Part shown: piece after piece, positions 1 to 7,792 of the stretch
Layout of the letters: each line of letters opens with the position of its first letter
How positions within the stretch are numbered: the stretch's first letter is position 1
DNA from: JACCTH01 sp050741915
GTDB lineage: Bacteria; Actinomycetota; Acidimicrobiia; Spongiisociales; ZC4RG35
Length of the DNA stretch: 21,842 nt
Direction of reading: 5' to 3'
NCBI GenBank assembly: GCA_050741915.1
Contig: JBOGEX010000115.1
Coordinates: 1-21,842 of the forward strand
Program-made: the position numbers and the translations under genes
Notes under the pieces: generated by a model
Database searches by the model: none
Told to the model about the DNA's origin: nothing
What the model saw: only the letters and a program-made list of their open reading frames with translations

Positions 1-154
1 CCCTGTCCTTTGAAGCGCCCTACTGGCCGCTTTCTTGGCTCCCGCAGACACCGCCTGTCCAGCCAGCACGGTTTGAGATGTTGTCAGAGCACAGGCAGTC
101 GCCGCACCCTGGGCAGACGACCATCAGATTCATAATCCGGCGCAGTCGCTCTGC
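1..154. other. Left edge, no gene recognised
   Basis: I see no coding region with recognisable similarity, no RNA gene and no repeat in this stretch. It precedes the frameshifted DUF1684 gene and may hold its promoter, but no clear -35/-10 pair or Shine-Dalgarno sequence stands out. Confidence 0.4.
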
Positions 155-796
155 ATGAGGACCACCACAGCACAGTCAGCCCGCCAGGGCGGCTCCGGCA
201 AGGAAACCTGGCGGGCCTGGCGTAAGGCGGGCGATGAACTGTTCGCCTCCCATTCCCAAAGCGGAGTCGACCCTGAGGAGGGGCCGTGTTCGGCGGGATT
301 TCGTACTTCCCCTACGACCCGGACTGGCGCTTCGAGGTGGAGGCGGAGCCGGTGGAGCGGGAGTAGTGGCCATAGGCCACGGCGGGCATGGCCAGACGAG
401 TTTTGGAAGGTTCGGGCGAGTCCGCTATTTGGTAGATGGAACCGAGGTGTTCCTCGGTCTGTATTGGCTGGAAGGTTACGGAGGCGGGTGTTCCTCCAGT
501 TCCGCGATACGGCGTCGGGGCCCGAGACCTACTGGGGAGGGCCGATACTTGCTCGACAGGGTCAAAGGCGCCGGCCTGGGCCACACAGAAAACCGGCTGG
601 TCTTCGACTTCAACTACCCCTACCACTCCTCGTGCGTGTACAGCACCCGCTGGTCCTGCCCTTCGCCCCCGAAGAGAATACCCTGGGAGTGCCGATTGGG
701 GCCGGGGAGCGGACTCTCCCGATCGCCGCCCGACCGGAACCCCGACGAGGGCCGATGGGGAGACGAGGCCCGTGGGATGCAGACCCGTTGATATGA
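155..796 (+). pseudogene. DUF1684 family protein, broken by about five frameshifts
   Basis: Function unknown; DUF1684 proteins are uncharacterised. No single frame codes the whole protein, but read across frames the family pattern is almost complete. The segments, in order, are: WRAWRKAGDELFASHSQSG (frame 2, to about 285); FGGISYFPYDPDWRFEVEAE (frame 1, about 291-360); the segment with GRFGRVRYLVDGTEVF and LYWLEGYGGG (frame 3, about 370-488); VFLQFRDTASGPETYWGG (frame 2, about 490-540); GRYLLDRVKGAGLG and VFDFNYPYHSSCVYSTRWSC (frame 3, to about 660); then FAPEENTLGVPIGAGERTL (frame 2, to about 717). Four of the five shifts are repaired by adding one G or C in or beside a short run (about 283, 366, 488, 660); the one near 535-540 needs one base removed. 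Protein-level conservation between the shifts argues for sequencing error or very recent loss. The start (155) and end are approximate. The gene faces copCD convergently. Confidence 0.75.
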
Positions 797-920
797 AGGC
801 AAGCCGTGTCGCTTCACAGGTGTACGTTGTGCACCCCCTCGGGAGGTCCTCAGCCGCCTCCCCGGTGGTTGGCCCGGAAATCCCGCTTCGAGTCTTGTGT
901 TCCCGCCGTGAGTACGAACC

Positions 921-2792
921 TCACGGATAGGTGAAGGTCCGGTCGATCTCGTGTCCGGGGCTGATGATCCGTTCGGTAGTGATGCGGTTGTGCCGGTCGA
1001 GGTGGAGGTCGATGAGGATGCGGGAGCCGGGGAGGTAGAGACGGATTCCGGGCGGGTCGCCCGGTAAGGGTATTGCTTCTTCGATGTTTCCGTACGCGTA
1101 TACCTCAAGGGCGATGAACGCCTCGCCGCTGATTTGTGTGTTGCTGGTGGCTTCGGCGCCGGGTCCGCTGCGAACGGTCTCGCTTAGGGTGAACTCCTCG
1201 ACAGCCGTCATGGCATCGATCACCTGGGCAAGCAGCTCTGGCTGACGTGCGGGTGGTGGCCACGAAACATTCAGTTGTGCGGTGCCGGCGGTCCAATCCT
1301 GGCTGGTCGCCGTGACCATGAATGTTGTTTTACCTTCGGGAAGTGACAGTTCTTGCGTGAAGCAACCGGACCCGCAGGGTCGTGGGGCAAGCTCGATGGC
1401 AATCCCACCGGGGAGGAGGGCCGCCGCCTCGATGTCGGCGTCTTCGATGCCGCCGGTCGACTCGTTGTAGACGAGCAGATCCACCCGGCCGTCTCCTACC
1501 GCCACTCCGATTGTCATCGCTCCGGCAAGTCCCGCCGCCCGGGCCACCGCACCCTCGATTGGGGGTGGCCCGAGCAAGGTCTCCCCTTCGGTCTGCGCCA
1601 ACGCCGGTGGAGGCATCCCGGCCAGGATCCCGCTGACCGCAACGACTGCGACTAGCACCGTCGCCTCGACCGTGGTCAATCGGCGGAGGAGACCCAGATT
1701 GTCGGAGGGAAGGGCCCGCCGGCGGGCGGTGGCGGCCAAGGCGACAGCGACCAAGAACAGCGAGACCTTGAGGGCAACCACTCGCCCGTAGGGGGTGGTC
1801 CAAAGGTCGGAGATGGAGGTGAGCAGGCTGAGGACGGAGGACAACCCGGCTGCGGCCAGCACCAGCACAGCCCGCAAAGCCCACCTGGCATAGATGCGGG
1901 CCGACTGACCCAGCCGATCCCGTTCCCCCTGGCGCCAAAGATCCACGACCAGGACGGCCAATGTTCCAAGCCAGAGGGCGGCGCCGGCCAGATGGGCTGC
2001 GTCGGCGATAACTCCGAGGGTTCCCCCGCTGGTTGCGGTATGACTGCGGGTCGCCCACGCAACGGCCGCCGCCCCGGTCAGGGCGAGTCCGATACCGCCT
2101 TTGCGGGTCCGCCCGGTAACAATTGTGGCCAGGGCGAGAAGGGCCGCGGCGGCACCAGGACCGACGACTCTTACAGACAAACCGCCCGTTACCGCTCTCA
2201 GATAGAGAGCCGTGGCGCTCAACGAAGCCAAGATGAGCCCGGCTCGACCCCAGGTGGCCAAGCGGGTCCGATCGGTCTGGCGGCTCTCGGCGGTGACGAG
2301 CCCGCCCGCGGCGGCAGTCAGTCCGGCCAGGAACAGCCATCGAAGCAACCTTGCCCAGCCTCCTGACCCCCCCGACTGCGTGGCCGCAGCCAAAGCGGCC
2401 GTTGTGTTCCCTACGGCGAAGGCGAACTCTCCGGCCGCCTCGTGACCGTCGACCGCCGACACTACATGCCATGACACCACGAGGACCACGTCATCCAATT
2501 CGGGTAGTGCCAGCCGCAGTACGCTGCCACCCGCCTCGGCTTCGGGGGATGGTCCGGTCGATATGGCCGCACCGTCACCGGTCACCACGGACACGACGGC
2601 CGTGTTGACGACGACCGGTTCGGTGAACTGAAGGGCGATGTCGGCTGGAGGTTGGGAGAGGGTGGTTCCCTGGGCGGGGTTGGTCTCCACCAGAAACGAA
2701 TGCGCCAGTGCCGGCAGCGCCAACACCAAGACGAGGCCGAATACCACCCCTGCGACCAGGCGGAAGGTCACGTTCCGGCTGCCCGCTCCCAT
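921..2792 (-). CDS. copCD: CopC-CopD fusion copper resistance protein with extra C-terminal domain
   Basis: A 623-residue protein likely to bind periplasmic copper and take part in its transport across the membrane. Residues 1-30 form a signal peptide ending ALA. Cleavage there would leave His31 as the N-terminal residue (HSFLVETNPA), the CopC copper ligand. A CopC beta-sandwich follows to about 130, with SWHVVSAVDGHEAAG giving Asp115 and His117, the other expected Cu(II) ligands. Residues about 145-395 are a multi-spanning CopD domain with conserved motifs such as HLAGAALWLGTLAVL and TTPYGRVVALKVSLF. Residues about 400-623 are extracytoplasmic: one region contains a CGSGC pair, and the last about 90 residues resemble a LolA-like fold (YLPGSRILIDLHLD, ending GHEIDRTFTYP). 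The ATG start gives a proper signal peptide. No copy of the 17-bp dyad found at neighbouring promoters is evident upstream. Confidence 0.9.
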   Translation of the reverse strand: MGAGSRNVTFRLVAGVVFGLVLVLALPALAHSFLVETNPAQGTTLSQPPADIALQFTEPVVVNTAVVSVVTGDGAAISTGPSPEAEAGGSVLRLALPELDDVVLVVSWHVVSAVDGHEAAGEFAFAVGNTTAALAAATQSGGSGGWARLLRWLFLAGLTAAAGGLVTAESRQTDRTRLATWGRAGLILASLSATALYLRAVTGGLSVRVVGPGAAAALLALATIVTGRTRKGGIGLALTGAAAVAWATRSHTATSGGTLGVIADAAHLAGAALWLGTLAVLVVDLWRQGERDRLGQSARIYARWALRAVLVLAAAGLSSVLSLLTSISDLWTTPYGRVVALKVSLFLVAVALAATARRRALPSDNLGLLRRLTTVEATVLVAVVAVSGILAGMPPPALAQTEGETLLGPPPIEGAVARAAGLAGAMTIGVAVGDGRVDLLVYNESTGGIEDADIEAAALLPGGIAIELAPRPCGSGCFTQELSLPEGKTTFMVTATSQDWTAGTAQLNVSWPPPARQPELLAQVIDAMTAVEEFTLSETVRSGPGAEATSNTQISGEAFIALEVYAYGNIEEAIPLPGDPPGIRLYLPGSRILIDLHLDRHNRITTERIISPGHEIDRTFTYP

Positions 2793-2897
2793 GATCTGCC
2801 TCCGTCGTTGTTACGGTTCAGCGTCCGAGGCTCCGCAGTGATCAACCAAAACGCCTGCGTGGTTACGGCCCTTGCCACCGGTCGGTCGCCACGCCGT

Positions 2898-3083
2898 TCA
2901 GGTTGGATCTGCCTCGCCGGGTGAGCCCGGCGTCGTCGCTCGGTGAAACCCCGCTCCGGTCCAAACCGACACCTGTTCGGGTTTGGCTGGGTCGATCGCC
3001 ACCGACCACGCCGAGCCGTCCAGCACGTAGTCGAGACTGCACCTTCCATCGTCCGAATAGAGCCCGCCACTCTCGGGTCCCAT
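2898..3083 (-). pseudogene. Remnant of a BNR/Asp-box beta-propeller protein
   Basis: A short open stretch of about 61 codons reads GLYSDDGRCSLDYVLDG followed by SAWSVAIDPAKPEQVSVWTG and GAGFHR. This resembles one to two blades of BNR/sialidase-type repeat proteins (patterns such as YrSdDGG and SVAIDPxxPxxVyvGTgaGvfRS). The usual Asp-box tryptophan is missing and there is no full-length gene, so I regard it as a degraded or frameshifted fragment. It fills most of the roughly 320-base gap between copCD and the SHOCT gene; I see nothing else convincing there. A short spurious reading frame remains a real alternative. Confidence 0.35.
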
Positions 3084-3115
3084 GACTTTCAGCAGGATGC
3101 TGCGCGAGGGCGTGT

Positions 3116-3333
3116 TCAGGAGCGCAGCGCCTGCCGCAGCCCCTCGAACTCTTCCGCATCGATGTCTCCCCGGGCGAAACGTTCCTCGAGGATTCCCAGG
3201 GCGGATGATCTCGAGTGCGCCGTCCCAGTGCGCTCGGCATGCGCCGCCCTGTCACCACCCCCACCACCAGGAGGACGATGAACAGGAGCCACAGCAGCCA
3301 TCCGGCGCCACACCACGACATCTGACCCATCAT
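3116..3333 (-). pseudogene. Small membrane SHOCT-domain protein, one frameshift
   Basis: The N-terminal part starts at 3333 (MMGQMSWCGAGWLLW then a hydrophobic segment) and is one transmembrane helix. The C-terminal part, in another frame, reads LGILEERFARGDIDAEEFEG and ends LRQALRS; this is a SHOCT domain, a short C-terminal oligomerisation motif. The two parts join if one C is added to the CCC run near 3220-3225 of the plus strand, giving a protein of about 72 residues, normal for such membrane-SHOCT proteins. It lies 28 bases downstream of ccdA in the same direction, so it is probably the second gene of that operon. Role unknown. True frameshift versus sequencing error is undecided. Confidence 0.7.
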
Positions 3334-3361
3334 TGGCCGAGTCCTTTCTCTTCAGTCGAGG

Positions 3362-4090
3362 TCAAATGGGGGGCCAGCCGAGCCTGGCGAAAGCACGTTG
3401 CAGGGGGATGAAGAAGGTCCTCCAGGCCCCGCTCACAAACAGCACCCCCACCATGACCAGTAGCGCCCCTCCGGTCTGTTCCACCCGGCGGGCGTGAAGT
3501 CTCAGCCAATCGACCGACCCCCGTAACCGATGGAAACCTAGGCCGAGCGCGACGAAAGGGATGCCGAGGCCCAGCGAGTAGAGGGCGAGCAACACCGCCC
3601 CCCAGGCTGCGGTCTGGGTGGTGGCAGCGACGGTGAGGATGCCGGCCAGGATCGGCCCGATACAGGGCACCCAGCCCACAGCAAAGGCCATCCCTAACGG
3701 GAACGCCCCCTTTGTGCCTCGGCCTGGTTTCGACTGGCTGGGGCGCCACTCCCTGGATAGCCAGGGCATCCGTATCACCCCGATCATCGCCAAGCCCATG
3801 AGGATGATCCCCACCCCGGCCAGCCGGATCAGGAGCGGGACGCTGGCCAGCAATCGCGATCCCACAAAGGCGAACGACGCCCCCAAAGCGGTGAACACCA
3901 TCGTAAACCCGGCCACGAAAAGGAGCGACGCCCGCAGAGTGAGGGCGCGGGCCTCCCTGCTGCCCAACTCCGAGACCGGCAAAGCGGTCACATAGGAAAC
4001 GTATGAGGGGATCAGCGGCAGGCAGCAGGGCGAGGTGAACGAGATCACCCCGGCCGCCACCGCCAAGAAGGGCAACAACAGGGCCTCCAT
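3362..4090 (-). CDS. ccdA: CcdA-type thiol-disulfide membrane transporter
   Basis: A 242-residue polytopic protein of the CcdA/DsbD-beta family, which passes reducing equivalents from cytoplasmic thioredoxin to extracytoplasmic thioredoxin-like proteins and so supports cytochrome c maturation and copper-protein thiols. Both family cysteine motifs are present: SPCCLPLIPSY (Cys22/Cys23) near the N-terminus and GWVPCIGPIL (Cys143) in the middle. About six hydrophobic segments are visible. I take the ATG at 4090; a TTG at 4093 is possible. There is no obvious Shine-Dalgarno sequence, and a 17-bp dyad (4102-4118) lies 12 bases upstream, so the message may be leaderless or nearly so. It is divergent from the TlpA-like thioredoxin, its likely partner. 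Confidence 0.9.
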   Translation of the reverse strand: MEALLLPFLAVAAGVISFTSPCCLPLIPSYVSYVTALPVSELGSREARALTLRASLLFVAGFTMVFTALGASFAFVGSRLLASVPLLIRLAGVGIILMGLAMIGVIRMPWLSREWRPSQSKPGRGTKGAFPLGMAFAVGWVPCIGPILAGILTVAATTQTAAWGAVLLALYSLGLGIPFVALGLGFHRLRGSVDWLRLHARRVEQTGGALLVMVGVLFVSGAWRTFFIPLQRAFARLGWPPI

Positions 4091-4101
4091 CAAGCCGACT
4101 C

Positions 4102-4118
4102 TACTATTGGGAGTCGTA
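4102..4118. promoter_or_regulatory. 17-bp dyad operator, ccdA/tlpA divergent promoter
   Basis: TACTAT-TGGGA-GTCGTA. One of about twelve copies of a dyad with 6-bp arms and a 5-bp spacer. It sits between the divergent ccdA (start 4090) and tlpA-like (start 4135) genes and could control both. Confidence 0.65.
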
Positions 4119-4134
4119 GACCAAGCCGTCCTTG

Positions 4135-4695
4135 ATGGAACCCACTCCCACCGACATCCGCTCCAGCCGCCGCCTTCTCCATGTCCTCGCCCTGGTCGTT
4201 GTCGCCGCCTCGCTGCTCTTCTGGTTGACCTCGATCGACCCGTCGTCCGACAGTTCCCCCGGCTTCGTCTCCGGCCGGGGAGACCCGGCCCCTGACTTCA
4301 CCCTTACCTTGTTCGACGGGAACCGCTTCAGCCTTTCCCAACATCTCGAGAATGATGGGCGGCCCGTTGTCCTGAACCTCTGGGCATCATGGTGTGGGCC
4401 GTGTCGGGAGGAGATGCCCGCCTTCGACGCCGTCGCCCGCCGCCGACCCGATGTCCTCTTCGTAGGGGTAGCCATCCGCGATAGCGAGCCGGAGGCTCGG
4501 GCGTTCGCCGCCGAGACCGGCGTCGGCTACCCCCTTGGGATCGACAGCAGCGGCGAGATCCTCGACCGCTACCCGATCCTCGGGCTCCCCACCACCTGGT
4601 TCATCACCAGCGATGGTCGTATTGCCGCCAGCTGGGCAGGCCAGCTGAACGAGAAGGAGCTGGAACGGTTGATCAATCAGCAAGTCAGCGGGTGA
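4135..4695 (+). CDS. TlpA/ResA-like membrane-anchored thioredoxin
   Basis: A 186-residue extracytoplasmic thiol-disulfide oxidoreductase. An N-terminal signal anchor (about residues 14-33, LLHVLALVVVAASLLFWLTS) is followed by an AhpC-TSA/redoxin fold with the active site WASWCGPCREEMP (Cys87 and Cys90) and the cis-proline region GLPTTWFI. Such proteins reduce apocytochrome c or the CuA-site cysteines of oxidase subunit II and are re-reduced by CcdA, which is encoded divergently next door. I choose ATG 4135; a TTG directly before it is possible. No Shine-Dalgarno sequence is visible, in keeping with leaderless translation. Confidence 0.9.
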   Translation: MEPTPTDIRSSRRLLHVLALVVVAASLLFWLTSIDPSSDSSPGFVSGRGDPAPDFTLTLFDGNRFSLSQHLENDGRPVVLNLWASWCGPCREEMPAFDAVARRRPDVLFVGVAIRDSEPEARAFAAETGVGYPLGIDSSGEILDRYPILGLPTTWFITSDGRIAASWAGQLNEKELERLINQQVSG

Positions 4696-4746
4696 CGGGT
4701 GCCACTGGGTCGAGAGCGATGGAGAACACCACCCGTTCTCGGCGTC

Positions 4747-4763
4747 TACTACGCGGAGTAGCA
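4747..4763. promoter_or_regulatory. 17-bp dyad operator before the CPD ATPase
   Basis: TACTAC-GCGGA-GTAGCA. It lies 43 bases before the ATPase start. A possible -35 (TTCTCG, 4736-4741) and -10 (TAGCAT, 4759-4764) with a 17-base spacer would put the dyad across the promoter, as expected for a repressor site. Confidence 0.65.
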
Positions 4764-4805
4764 TCGCTGGGGGCCTTGGCGGCAGCCAACAGGTAAGGAG
4801 GCGAG

Positions 4806-7187
4806 GTGGACCACAGCGATCACGACAGTCCCGCGGATGGCCCGGTCACCGCGGTTTTAGATGTCACCGGGATCCGTCGGGCTTCGGAGCGGGCCACCGT
4901 CGAAGCTCTGATCGGACGGCTGCCGGGGGTGGTTTCGGTCGAGGCCAATCCGGTGGCCCAGACTGCCCTCGTTTCTTACGACCCGAGTCAGACGTCAGTC
5001 GAAGCACTCCGCCGGTGGGTGGAGGAATGCGGCTACCACTGCTCGGGTCAATCGGTTCCCCATCACATCTGCGACCCGCTTATCGAGCCAGTTCATGGGT
5101 CGACAGGCGGAGAGCCTTCCGATCGTACCTCCCACGAGATGCCGATTACATCGTCGGCCCACGAGATGATGGGCCATGGCGGCCATGGCGGAAGCATGGC
5201 AGAGATGGTGGCCGACATGCGCAACCGTTTCCTGGTGGCCTTGACCTTCTCCATACCAATCATCCTGTGGTCCCCGATCGGACGGGATGTAATCGGGTTC
5301 GGTGCACCGGCCCCCTTCGGGCTGCGAGATGACATCTTTCAGCTGATCCTCAGCCTCCCCGTGGTTCTGTGGGCGGCCTGGATTTTCTTCGACGGGGCAT
5401 CCCGGGCGCTACGGGCCCGCACCCTCGACATGATGGTGTTGGTGGCGGTGGCGATCGGCTCCGGTTGGCTCTATTCGTTGTGGGTCACCCTTACCGGAGG
5501 TGGTGAGGTTTTCTACGAGGCGGTGACGGTGCTGGCTGCCTTCGTGCTGCTCGGCCACTGGTTGGAGATGCGTGCCCGGGGCGGGGCCAACGAGGCAATT
5601 CGACGGCTGCTCGACCTGGCGCCGCCGATGGCGGTGGTGATCCGCGATGGGGAACCGATCGAGGTCCCCACGGCCGAAGTCAAGGTGGGCGATCTGCTCC
5701 TGGTGCGGCCCGGCTCCAAGATCCCAGTAGACGGAGTGGTAGAAGAGGGTGAGAGCGAGGTCGACGAGTCCACCGTCACCGGAGAGAGCCTTCCGGTCAC
5801 CAAGACGGCGGGATCGGAGGTAATCGGGGCCACCATCAACAAGAACGGCACCCTCCGGATGCGGGCCACCAAGATCGGAGCCGACACCGCCCTCGCCCAG
5901 ATCGTCAAACTGGTTCAAGAAGCGCAGAGCTCCAAGGCTCCCGGCCAGCGGCTGGCGGACCGGGCCGCCGTCTGGCTGGTATTGGTGGCGTTCATCGGCG
6001 GATTTGGCACCTTTGTGGCATGGCTGGCGTTGGGGCGCCCGGTTTCCGAGGCGATGCTGTTTGCCATCACCGTGGTCGTCATCACCTGTCCCGACGCGCT
6101 CGGGCTGGCCACTCCCACCGCCGTCATGGTGGGATCTGGACTGGGCGCCGAACGAGGAATCCTCTTCAAGAACGCCATGGCCCTCGAGGCCTCAGCCGGT
6201 ATCGACACGGTGGTGATGGATAAGACCGGGACCCTCACCAAGGGCGAGCCGGCGGTTCGACAGGTGGTTCCCAACGGGATCGACGAGGCGGAGCTGTTGG
6301 GATTGGTGGCAGCCGTCGAGCGTGAATCGGAGCATCCCCTGGCCGAGGCCATCGTGCGCAGGGCCGATGAGCTCGGTACCCCTCGGCTTGCAGCCAGCGG
6401 CTTCGAGGCGGCCCCCGGGCATGGGGCAGCCGCCAACGTCGACGGCCGTCGGGTCGTCACCGGCAACCTGCGACTGATGGAACGTGAAGGGGTCGACATG
6501 GCTGCGTTCCATGACAAGCAGGCCGCCCTGGCCGGTGAGGGTCAAACCGTGGTGATGGTGGCGGTCGACGGGAAACCGGCTGGGATGATCGCAATCGCCG
6601 ATGAACCCCGCCCGACCTCTAGATCGGCGATTACCGCTCTCCGGGAAGCGGGGGTGGAGGTGGTGATGCTGACCGGTGACAACCGGGCCACCGCTCAACG
6701 TATCGCCTCCGAATTGGGCATCGAGACGGTGATGGCCGAGGTGCTGCCAGGCGACAAGGCGGCCAAGGTGGCAGAGCTGCAGGCCGCCGGCCGTCGGGTG
6801 GCCATGGTGGGCGACGGCGTCAACGACGCTCCCGCCCTCGCCCAGGCCGATGTCGGCATCGCCATCGGCGCCGGCACCGATGTCGCCATCGAAACCGCCG
6901 ACGTGGTGCTCATGCGCTCCGACCCCCTCGATGTCCCCACCGCCATCGTCATCGGCAAGGGAACGGTACGCAAGATGCGCCAGAACCTGGGCTGGGCGAT
7001 CGGATACAACACCCTCGCCCTCCCCATCGCCGCCGGGGTATTCCAGCCAGCCTTTGATCTCGTGCTCCGTCCCGAGATCGCCGCCATCTCCATGTCAGGA
7101 TCGAGCCTGCTGGTGGCGGTCAACGCCCTCGCCCTCAAACGGCTCCGCCTGCCTGAACCGGATGTGAACTCGGGTAACACCGACTGA
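4806..7187 (+). CDS. P1B-type copper-like ATPase with CPD motif and His-rich N-terminus
   Basis: A 793-residue heavy-metal-translocating P-type ATPase, probably a copper exporter in the inner membrane. The order is: an HMA-like fold (about residues 14-78) that has lost its CxxC (GIRRASE instead of GMxCxxC); a His/Met-rich linker (about 85-135, with HEMMGHGGHGG); transmembrane helices; the TGES phosphatase motif (TVTGESLPVTK); the membrane metal-site motif TCPDALGLATPTA (Cys428-Pro-Asp430) where CopA has CPC and CopB has CPH; the phosphorylation motif DKTGT at Asp472; an SEHPLAEA HP motif; and MLTGDN and GDGVNDAPAL. Late helices carry YN (GWAIGYNTLALP) and MSGSS, close to the copper subgroups. 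GTG start with AAGGAGG about five bases upstream. Ion and oxidation-state specificity cannot be read from the sequence. Confidence 0.9.
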   Translation: MDHSDHDSPADGPVTAVLDVTGIRRASERATVEALIGRLPGVVSVEANPVAQTALVSYDPSQTSVEALRRWVEECGYHCSGQSVPHHICDPLIEPVHGSTGGEPSDRTSHEMPITSSAHEMMGHGGHGGSMAEMVADMRNRFLVALTFSIPIILWSPIGRDVIGFGAPAPFGLRDDIFQLILSLPVVLWAAWIFFDGASRALRARTLDMMVLVAVAIGSGWLYSLWVTLTGGGEVFYEAVTVLAAFVLLGHWLEMRARGGANEAIRRLLDLAPPMAVVIRDGEPIEVPTAEVKVGDLLLVRPGSKIPVDGVVEEGESEVDESTVTGESLPVTKTAGSEVIGATINKNGTLRMRATKIGADTALAQIVKLVQEAQSSKAPGQRLADRAAVWLVLVAFIGGFGTFVAWLALGRPVSEAMLFAITVVVITCPDALGLATPTAVMVGSGLGAERGILFKNAMALEASAGIDTVVMDKTGTLTKGEPAVRQVVPNGIDEAELLGLVAAVERESEHPLAEAIVRRADELGTPRLAASGFEAAPGHGAAANVDGRRVVTGNLRLMEREGVDMAAFHDKQAALAGEGQTVVMVAVDGKPAGMIAIADEPRPTSRSAITALREAGVEVVMLTGDNRATAQRIASELGIETVMAEVLPGDKAAKVAELQAAGRRVAMVGDGVNDAPALAQADVGIAIGAGTDVAIETADVVLMRSDPLDVPTAIVIGKGTVRKMRQNLGWAIGYNTLALPIAAGVFQPAFDLVLRPEIAAISMSGSSLLVAVNALALKRLRLPEPDVNSGNTD

Positions 7188-7209
7188 ACCGGCGCCCGTC
7201 CGTCCCGGA

Positions 7210-7227
7210 TACGAGAAAGATCTCATA
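7210..7227. repeat. Imperfect dyad between the CPD ATPase and MerR genes
   Basis: TACGAG-AAAGAT-CTCATA: arms match at five of six positions around a 6-base spacer. It resembles the 17-bp operator in its outer bases but has GAG/CTC instead of GAC/GTC and one more spacer base. It could be a variant operator or a weak hairpin after the ATPase gene (GAGA-AAGA-TCTC, no U-run). Confidence 0.3.
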
Positions 7228-7330
7228 CCCATTGTTGGCCAGGCAAAACGTGTAGGTGTCCGTGGTCATGGCGGAAACCGCGGTAGTGGGTCGGTTTGAA
7301 TCCAAGCCTCGCCTGTTCTACCAAGGGGTC

Positions 7331-7362
7331 TTGACATTGGACCATGGTCCATGGTTTACGCT
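7331..7362 (+). promoter_or_regulatory. MerR-type promoter with 20-bp spacer and central palindrome
   Basis: TTGACA (7331-7336) and TACGCT (7357-7362) are separated by 20 bases, the overlong spacer typical of MerR-family promoters. The spacer contains a perfect 14-bp palindrome, TGGACCATGGTCCA. The predicted transcription start falls about at the ATG at 7369, so the message would be leaderless. This suggests the MerR protein controls its own gene. Confidence 0.65.
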
Positions 7363-7368
7363 CCTCAC

Positions 7369-7792
7369 ATGGTCGCAACTATCTCTCAAGTGGCGTCGGC
7401 AGTCGGGGTTCGGTCTGACACGATCCGCTATTACGAGCGGGTCGGTCTGCTGCCCTCACCCGACCGTAGCTCCAACGGGTACCGCTCTTACGGCGAGGGG
7501 GATGTCGAGCGCCTCCGTTTCATCCGGGGAGCGCAGCGGCTCGGGCTAAAACTTCGCGATATCCGGGAGCTTTTGGCCATCCGTGACAGAGGGATCTGTC
7601 CGCAGGCATACCGCTAAGTTGGTCAAGAAGCGCCTAGCCGACCTCGACGCCCGGATCGCAAGCCTGGAAACGCTAAGGGGAGAGATGGCGCGCCTCTCGG
7701 AAACGCTGCCCTCAGGCTCGGTTGCCGACGATCAGCCGTGGCCTTGCGACGTTCAATTCATTCGTGCTGGAGGAGGTGAAACTGATGGCTAA
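7369..7792 (+). pseudogene. MerR-family metal regulator, frameshifted
   Basis: The N-terminal part (from ATG 7369) is a clear MerR winged helix: ISQVASAVGVRSDTIRYYER, VGLLPSP, NGYRSY, LRFIRGAQRLGLKLRDIREL. It runs into a stop at 7615-7617 after GICPQAYR. In the next frame (from about 7600 to 7792) the rest continues: HTAKLVKKRLADLDARIASL, ETLRGEMARLSETLP, ending near a WPCDVQF motif. Family members usually read ICPCGHT at the junction, so two bases missing (or one extra) near 7600 accounts for the break. The likely intact protein, about 140 residues, would be a CueR/ZntR-like metal sensor with cysteines in the dimerisation-helix region. Its end overlaps the start of the Cys-rich peptide gene by 8 bases. 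Sequencing error versus real loss is undecided. Confidence 0.8.

Noticed and set aside
2793..2830. A dyad-like CCGTCGTTGTTACGG upstream of copCD
   Set aside because: Arms of only 4 bases and wrong spacing for the 17-bp dyad; not counted as a site.
7256..7549. A 97-codon frame starting before the MerR gene
   Set aside because: No similarity in its frame; overlaps the MerR promoter and coding part in another frame.
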